A DNA stretch of 64,000 nt from Pseudomonadales bacterium (GTDB lineage Bacteria; Pseudomonadota; Gammaproteobacteria; Pseudomonadales; Azotimanducaceae). This document shows, in pieces, positions 58,884-64,000 of this stretch. The translations under genes and the position numbers were made by a program. The notes under the pieces are model-generated. The model was not told where the DNA came from and did not search any database. It worked only from the letters and a program-made list of their open reading frames with translations. The stretch is from the NCBI GenBank assembly GCA_012103505.1, contig WLWP01000002.1, forward strand, positions 1-64,000, written 5' to 3'. Each line of letters begins with the position of its first letter. Within the stretch, counting starts at the first letter, position 1.

Positions 58884-60431
58884 GTGTTTCAATTGACCTT
58901 ATGGTCCATACCGCCAGTAGCTGCGGCGATGTTGTCGCTGTATGCATTCTGGCGGGCGTCTCCCCGATCTCATGTTCCAGGTGGACACGCCCTTCGCTTC
59001 CTGTTCATCGCACTATTCCTGTGGGCTGCGCCACAAGCCGTCGAGACCATGCTCACAGACGCGCGCGCGAAACTACTATTCTCGCAACTTTCCTATTTAG
59101 GCATCGCGCTAACACCGGTTGCCTGGTTCCAGTTTGCACTGACCTATAGCCGGCGCGTCCTGCGCATGTCTGCACGCATTCTCAACGTCATCACTATCGT
59201 GCCACTCCTAACCGTGGTGCTCGTCATCTCAAATGACTGGCACCATCTATTCTGGAGCGGCTGGTCCATAGTGGAGACGGGTGGGTATGTCGGCTTGCTG
59301 GTTGAACGCGGGTTGTGGTTTTACATCCATGCGTTTTACTCATACGGGCTGATGTTAGCGGCGACGGCAATTCTTGCGTTCTCGCTAACACAATTTCAGC
59401 TCAATATGCAGGCGCTGCTCGCAGCAGTTTCAGCACCTCTAATTGGCGTTATGGCCAACCTCTACTCACTTTCCTCGTTCAATCCCTCGCCGTGGATGGA
59501 TTTCACTACACTGGGGTTCTTTCTGGCGATACTGATCCTCGACCGCGGAATCTTACGAGAAGGGCTGCTCAATCGCATTCCCGTCATGCGCGATCGAGTG
59601 GTGGAACAGCTCACCGACCCTGTGCTGGTGATTGCACACTCTGGCGCAATCATCGACGCCAATCAATCCGCACTAAGCGCTTGGAGAGCAGGTGGTGAAT
59701 CTATCCTAGACCAGCCCATTGAGACCGTCATCGAACACCTACCTTTGGAACGCGTGCGCGACCCAGGGGAGAACTCAGAAGTCAGCATTGGCAACGAGAT
59801 ATATGAAGTCGCAGCCACCCCACTTGACTCAAGCAACGGACGATCTGACATCGCTTTGGTATTTAGAGACGTGACAGAGAGGCGTTTGTCCGAGCGTAAA
59901 CTCCGAGAAGTGACCGACGAGCTTGAGCGCATGGCACACACTGACGCGTTGACTAACATGTTTAACAGACGCTACTTCATGCAGCGCTTAAGCGAAGAAT
60001 TTGACCGTGTCAGCAGACACGGTAGCACCTTGTCCGTGCTCATCTATGATCTAGACCACTTCAAGAATGTCAATGACAGCCACGGTCACGACGTTGGAGA
60101 CAAAGTTCTAGTCGCCGTTTCAACAGTAACAAACCAAGTGAAGCGGACTACCGATGTCGCGTGTCGTCTCGGCGGAGAAGAATTCGCTCTACTGTTACCA
60201 GAAACCAACAAGCAGGGTGCAATAAAGCTGGCTCAACGTCTACGCGCCGGAATTGAACAATTCCCCTACAGCGAACTGGTTAGCAAGAACATACAAGTTA
60301 CAGCGAGTATTGGCGTAGCGACGGTGTCTCCTAAAATCAAGGAGCCACTGACTATTCTCAAGGTCGCTGACCGCGCACTCTATAAAGCCAAAAACGGCGG
60401 TCGTAACATGGTTTGTTACGACAACGAATAA
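58884..60431 (+). CDS. 7TM-type membrane diguanylate cyclase (GGDEF)
   Basis: 515 residues. A GTG start at 58884 (AGGATAGG upstream) is followed by a 7TM sensor region of the histidine-kinase-7TM type (about 1-225), a PAS-like domain (about 236-345; VVEQLTDPVLVIAHSGAIID, ALVFRDVTERRLSER) and a GGDEF domain (about 350-515; HTDALTNMFNRRYFMQRL, YDLDHFKNVNDSHGHDVGD). The active site is GGEEF and the inhibitory I-site RTTD lies 5 residues before it. It makes cyclic-di-GMP, probably in response to a membrane-level signal, and is subject to product inhibition. Confidence 0.93.
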   Translation: MFQLTLWSIPPVAAAMLSLYAFWRASPRSHVPGGHALRFLFIALFLWAAPQAVETMLTDARAKLLFSQLSYLGIALTPVAWFQFALTYSRRVLRMSARILNVITIVPLLTVVLVISNDWHHLFWSGWSIVETGGYVGLLVERGLWFYIHAFYSYGLMLAATAILAFSLTQFQLNMQALLAAVSAPLIGVMANLYSLSSFNPSPWMDFTTLGFFLAILILDRGILREGLLNRIPVMRDRVVEQLTDPVLVIAHSGAIIDANQSALSAWRAGGESILDQPIETVIEHLPLERVRDPGENSEVSIGNEIYEVAATPLDSSNGRSDIALVFRDVTERRLSERKLREVTDELERMAHTDALTNMFNRRYFMQRLSEEFDRVSRHGSTLSVLIYDLDHFKNVNDSHGHDVGDKVLVAVSTVTNQVKRTTDVACRLGGEEFALLLPETNKQGAIKLAQRLRAGIEQFPYSELVSKNIQVTASIGVATVSPKIKEPLTILKVADRALYKAKNGGRNMVCYDNE

Positions 60432-60434
60432 GAT

Positions 60435-61343
60435 CTATTCGACCGTCGGCTCTGCTTCAAGAGCGCTAGCCTCCTCAATGGAAAATTCGACGTCGGTCAT
60501 CAGTATCTGCTCTGCGTTGTAAGCCGACACCTCAAACGCGTCACTAAAACCTTCCACACGCAAAGCATAGTCGCCTTCTTCAACTTCCCTAAAAATCTCT
60601 AGAGATTGGGTCACGGGGTCGCCGAGCTCGATGATTCCCTGGAGCTCCAATTCTTTGTCGCCGTCGTAAATGCCCAAGACTCGAAATGTCTTGAAGCGGT
60701 TGGCATAAGTTGTCGCAACATCTTGGTCAACCACTTCGCCGCCCATATGCCAGCCCTCGTCACCCTTGCTCAGATAGGTCTTACTGCCATCAGCCAGGTT
60801 AGCAACGATTTCGGTTGGTGCCTCACGCTCAGCAAAAAGAGCTTTATCCATCCAACCACCAACGTCGGTTGGTAACTCATAATTCGACAGAGCAACACTG
60901 TAAATTCCACCATCATCCGCCTTTCGAGCATGGACCCTTTGGTATCCCGGTGACGTTCCTAAGAAGAGCTCTAATACAGACTCTTCACCTGCATATACCG
61001 TTACTCGTCTCTGATGATTTTCCTCACTAACTTCAAACCGTGCCAATGCATCAGCACTTGTAGCGACTGGCCATGGCGCCTCTAACTCAGTCAACTTTTG
61101 AAGTATGCTGGTAATCTTCTCTTCATCCGCAGGCAGGCCAGCAATTTCCCATCCACTGTCACCCTTGGCAATCGATGCCGTATTCGCCTTGTCGCCAACA
61201 TCGATACGAGTGACATCGGGCTGAGTTAGCGTTATCCAAGGACCTGTTTCTTCCTGTGTAGAGCCGCTCGTCAAAAGGAGAAGTCCGACAATTACGATCT
61301 GGGCAAGCGCGATCACCACCAAGAGTTGAATCCGACTGTTCAT
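60435..61343 (-). CDS. DUF4340 membrane-anchored protein
   Basis: 302 residues from the ATG at 61343, which overlaps the previous stop (ATGA at 61340-61343). One N-terminal TM (about 5-25, QLLVVIALAQIVIVGLLLLT) is followed by a large periplasmic beta-rich domain of DUF4340 type (SVALSNYELPTDVGGWMDKAL, VEGFSDAFEVSAYNAEQIL). The family is found next to GldG-like ABC auxiliaries and probably supports their work at the membrane. It forms a coupled pair with the upstream gene. Confidence 0.85.
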   Translation of the reverse strand: MNSRIQLLVVIALAQIVIVGLLLLTSGSTQEETGPWITLTQPDVTRIDVGDKANTASIAKGDSGWEIAGLPADEEKITSILQKLTELEAPWPVATSADALARFEVSEENHQRRVTVYAGEESVLELFLGTSPGYQRVHARKADDGGIYSVALSNYELPTDVGGWMDKALFAEREAPTEIVANLADGSKTYLSKGDEGWHMGGEVVDQDVATTYANRFKTFRVLGIYDGDKELELQGIIELGDPVTQSLEIFREVEEGDYALRVEGFSDAFEVSAYNAEQILMTDVEFSIEEASALEAEPTVE

Positions 61344-64000
61344 GCCTGACCTCCCGTCTGAGCCAACCACGATCTTTGTTGTATCACTTTGCGCTTCTGA
61401 CGCGAATTGAAAAACAAGATTACAAACACAATGCCCATCAACGCGAAGCCATAGTTTAGATACTCGATCACGGATTGGGTCGATTGCTCCATCCCTGGCA
61501 ACGTACGGTTGAAGTTACCGCGCGATCTAATCCCGATCAGGCTTTGATCCTCAACAGACCAGTCGACAATGTTCGTCATCAGTTGTGTTGTATTGGCATA
61601 GAGGGTACCCGTAGCACTACCAACCATCTGTAGGACTTGGTCGGCAGCAAAGTCATTTGAGCCAATCACAATTAGTCGAGCAGCCTCAGGTGATTTCTCA
61701 ATCACCGTAGAAACAGTACCTAGTTCGACGCCCTCCGAAGTCTCTGTGGCCGCTTCTTCACTCTCGGGTTCCACTTCAGCATCAGCTTCGGCAGATTCAA
61801 GCAGTGGCGAAGTCTTCCCCTTGAAGTAGCTTTCAAACTGACCTTCAAGAGCAACCGCTAACAAATGCGATGCCTGTTCACCTTCTGGCACGAACGGCGA
61901 GATTCCTGTCTCACCTACCTGGGGAGACACATCGGTACTGGTCGACAACCAGCTACCCTCACTGGAACGAAGTATCTCAGTCACTGCAATACCGTCACTG
62001 GGAGCGAGTATCAACGGCGAAGGCCAGGTCAGTGTGATTTGGTTTAAACCCGCCAACATGGGTGCATCTTCATTCAAGCCTGCCCCTCGGATATCCACAA
62101 AATAGGGATAGTCCAGCATCACAAGATCCTGGAAGCTAAACCCTCCTGCTTGCCTTGTAACAGGAATTGGAAACGCACTGTTTTGCGGATCCATCACCAT
62201 CGACCGGCCAATCTCAACACCATGGTGTTGCACCCAATCCTGCAAACCGCTATCCCGCGCAGAGGCGAGAAGTCCACCTTGGGAAAACTCGGCACCGAAG
62301 CTACCAGCCCCAACGACCACAGTCCCGCCCTTCATCAAGTACTGATCCAGCGCAAACAATTTCTTATCGTCGAAACTAGACGGATCAACAACAACCACGA
62401 CGTTCGCGTTCTCCGGCACTAAGCCAGATGCTAGATCGTCCCTCGTGACCTCAAAGTCACTGGAAATCTCACCTTCTAGTTGGTTGAATTCATTTCCGCG
62501 TGGGGCGCCTTGTTGTTGCATGTACGGGGGCGGTGCTTGCGGCGCGCTCAGCACGACCGTTTTCAATAAACCGCTAGCGAAGCGCTTCAGCCCCTCGTCT
62601 ATCCCACGCTTGAGGGATTCCGCAGACAAGCCTTCTGGGATGGGCACCTGTACGACAGTATCGGCACTCTGGAGCGTGAGGTAAAAATAGAATGATGTGT
62701 CGTCAAAAAGACTCGCTGCCATTGGCTGAAAGCCATAGTTGGCGGCAATTTCTGCCGCGATCACCCCATCGTTGGCCTGCGGGTCGACAATATTAGAAGA
62801 GAACTTTGTACCGCCCTCCTCTTGAACTTCTTGTAGTGTTTCAACCAGCAATTGTTTCAAGTCGACTAGTGGTTCGGGCAGCACATCGTCCGCTGATACA
62901 TAACCCACAAACTCTACCGGATCGACAATGTTGGCAAAAACCGAGCTGCCACCTTGGAAGCCATACAGCACCCGCTTGATACTCCGAGTCATATCGAATT
63001 CCGGGTTCTTCAGTTGCACATCGATATCGGTTTCACCTTCGACTTTGACTTCGATCAGGTCTCGGAAACTCAAAACCTCATACTCATCGCCATACTGGAT
63101 CAAGATGTCCATGTAGGAATTCACTAAGCTTGCCTGATACCGATCTTGAATCTGGAACGGAACTGCCCGGATCCCATACTTGGTGTTCGCCTCATTCTCG
63201 AGCTCTGGGTCTTCAGCCGGATCGATGATTTCGACCCGAACCTGACCGTCCCCTGCGACTTCGTACTCCTCAAGCAGATCCTTCAAACGCGGTACCAATG
63301 GGGACAACAACGGGTGGGTCTTTTCGCTGAAGTAGCCGCGTATCAGTAGTGGCTCGCGTAATTGCTGCAGATAACCTTCGGTGGCACTCGAGATGGAATA
63401 AATCCGCCCTTCAGTCCAGTCGAACCGTAGTGCGGTAACTTGAGTCAGCCAAACGTTCGCCAGCAGCACGTTCAGCACTAAAAGCCCCGAGCCCAGCTGC
63501 CATTTGCGGTGGCGCGACGCATCGCCTTCAGCCGCCCACTTGCTGCGTTCCAGTGTGAATACGTTCAACGCGAGAAATGCGACGCTCACCGACACGTAGA
63601 AATAGAGATCTCTAAAATCCATCATGCCTCTGGTGATGGACTCGAATCTTGAACCACTACCGATAGAAATCAGAAAGTCGCGTAAGCCGGAGCCAAAGAG
63701 TTCCACAATTGCAGAGCTACCTAGCAAATAGAAGAGACCACAGACTAGGGTACTGCCAATCAGACTGACGATTTGACTGTCAGTCCTTGCACTGACAAAC
63801 AAACCGATCGCGAGGTAAGCACCACCAAGCAACAGTGCCGCGATATACCCAGCAATCACTGGCCCCCAATCTAGGTCACCTACCACCGCGACGGTCATGG
63901 GCAGAGGCAGCGTCAGCAAGAGCGCAAGTCCAAGCAACACCCAGCAAGCAAGGAACTTTCCAACAACGAATTCCCATGTACTCACAGGCAGTGTCGCGAC
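61340..64000 (-). CDS. Fused ABC-2 permease / GldG-like auxiliary protein, 5' end cut by the window
   Basis: At least 886 residues. The reading frame is still open at the window edge (VATLPVSTWEFVVGKFLA), so the start and first TM helices lie beyond 64000. The N-terminal part in view is an ABC-2-type permease half (about five TM helices). Then follow the ABC_transp_aux/GldG periplasmic domain (about 195-700; LLEEYEVAGDGQVRVEIIDPAEDP, VVVVDPSSFDDKKLFALDQYLMKGG) and a closing TM (NYGFALMGIVFVILFFN). The likely ATP-binding partner would be upstream, outside the window. Systems of this kind serve gliding or lipid/carbohydrate export; the cargo here is unknown. Confidence 0.88.
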   Translation of the reverse strand, partial: VATLPVSTWEFVVGKFLACWVLLGLALLLTLPLPMTVAVVGDLDWGPVIAGYIAALLLGGAYLAIGLFVSARTDSQIVSLIGSTLVCGLFYLLGSSAIVELFGSGLRDFLISIGSGSRFESITRGMMDFRDLYFYVSVSVAFLALNVFTLERSKWAAEGDASRHRKWQLGSGLLVLNVLLANVWLTQVTALRFDWTEGRIYSISSATEGYLQQLREPLLIRGYFSEKTHPLLSPLVPRLKDLLEEYEVAGDGQVRVEIIDPAEDPELENEANTKYGIRAVPFQIQDRYQASLVNSYMDILIQYGDEYEVLSFRDLIEVKVEGETDIDVQLKNPEFDMTRSIKRVLYGFQGGSSVFANIVDPVEFVGYVSADDVLPEPLVDLKQLLVETLQEVQEEGGTKFSSNIVDPQANDGVIAAEIAANYGFQPMAASLFDDTSFYFYLTLQSADTVVQVPIPEGLSAESLKRGIDEGLKRFASGLLKTVVLSAPQAPPPYMQQQGAPRGNEFNQLEGEISSDFEVTRDDLASGLVPENANVVVVVDPSSFDDKKLFALDQYLMKGGTVVVGAGSFGAEFSQGGLLASARDSGLQDWVQHHGVEIGRSMVMDPQNSAFPIPVTRQAGGFSFQDLVMLDYPYFVDIRGAGLNEDAPMLAGLNQITLTWPSPLILAPSDGIAVTEILRSSEGSWLSTSTDVSPQVGETGISPFVPEGEQASHLLAVALEGQFESYFKGKTSPLLESAEADAEVEPESEEAATETSEGVELGTVSTVIEKSPEAARLIVIGSNDFAADQVLQMVGSATGTLYANTTQLMTNIVDWSVEDQSLIGIRSRGNFNRTLPGMEQSTQSVIEYLNYGFALMGIVFVILFFNSRQKRKVIQQRSWLAQTGGQA

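Noticed and set aside
1..64000. tRNA, rRNA, CRISPR arrays, riboswitches
   Set aside because: No sequence with the needed conserved parts or repeat-spacer pattern was seen; subtle RNAs could be missed without computation.

Overview
The window looks like chromosomal DNA from a free-living, probably marine, aerobic gammaproteobacterium. This rests on a Fur protein of the Pseudomonas type (no structural CxxC), Fur boxes of the usual gammaproteobacterial form, a LigD with the Pseudomonas-like order phosphoesterase-ligase-polymerase, many acyl-CoA and CoA-transferase genes, several periplasmic metallo-beta-lactamase-fold hydrolases and quinoprotein-type dehydrogenases. Base composition is close to even. 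I saw no rRNA or tRNA gene, no CRISPR array and no prophage. The order below gammaproteobacteria cannot be fixed from the sequence alone.

Region 1-11.1 kb is accessory in character. It holds an orphan styrene-oxide-isomerase-like membrane protein, a PF10118-type metalloenzyme, an aspartate/glutamate racemase, a lone short tyrosine recombinase between inverted repeats, a divergent LysR / spermidine-dehydrogenase-like pair, and three related repeat structures (2582-2737, 5351-5503, 8991-9231). These share a GGCCGAGG..GTGTGAAAACT-type terminal inverted repeat. Two are MITE-like; the third is an internally deleted IS1182-family element that still encodes both ends of the transposase. A separate transposase C-terminal fragment with an in-frame stop lies at 5573-5931.

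Region 11.2-23.4 kb is a catabolic/redox block. Three exported beta-propeller proteins (a cytochrome c-PQQ-type dehydrogenase fusion, a second PQQ-type dehydrogenase and a cytochrome c-streptogramin-lyase-like protein) and an exported MBL hydrolase run on the plus strand. A convergent four-gene operon (hydroxypyruvate-isomerase-like, small protein, MaoC dehydratase, double-domain CaiB/BaiF CoA-transferase) lies on the minus strand. SlyD, a small monooxygenase and another exported MBL hydrolase follow.

Region 23.4-29.7 kb holds a winged-helix/TPR regulator, a tyrosine phosphatase, an Ldh-type dehydrogenase, a dienelactone hydrolase and an acyl-CoA dehydrogenase. Region 29.7-35.2 kb is an iron block: fur, feoA-feoB, a porin, an exported FMN-binding protein and a PepSY-type membrane protein, with three Fur-box-like sites. 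It is best read as ferric reduction plus Fe(II) uptake. An ECF sigma / anti-sigma / coiled-coil operon follows at 35.8-37.9 kb.

Region 37.9-43.5 kb carries the bacterial end-joining genes: ku and ligD are divergent, and ku is co-directional with a MerR-TPR fusion and a small membrane protein. Then come a single-chain biotin-dependent acyl-CoA carboxylase whose stop codon lies in a 16-bp tandem repeat, a Nudix hydrolase, a tandem DUF6491-like pair, a sirtuin with an apparent C-terminal frameshift, two glutathione transferases, a beta-lactamase-family hydrolase, a sodium/solute symporter, a TauD-like dioxygenase, a DUF3604 protein, a HIT protein, a HAD hydrolase and a 7TM-GGDEF diguanylate cyclase. 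The right edge holds a GldF/GldG-like fused ABC permease (cut by the window end) with a DUF4340 partner.
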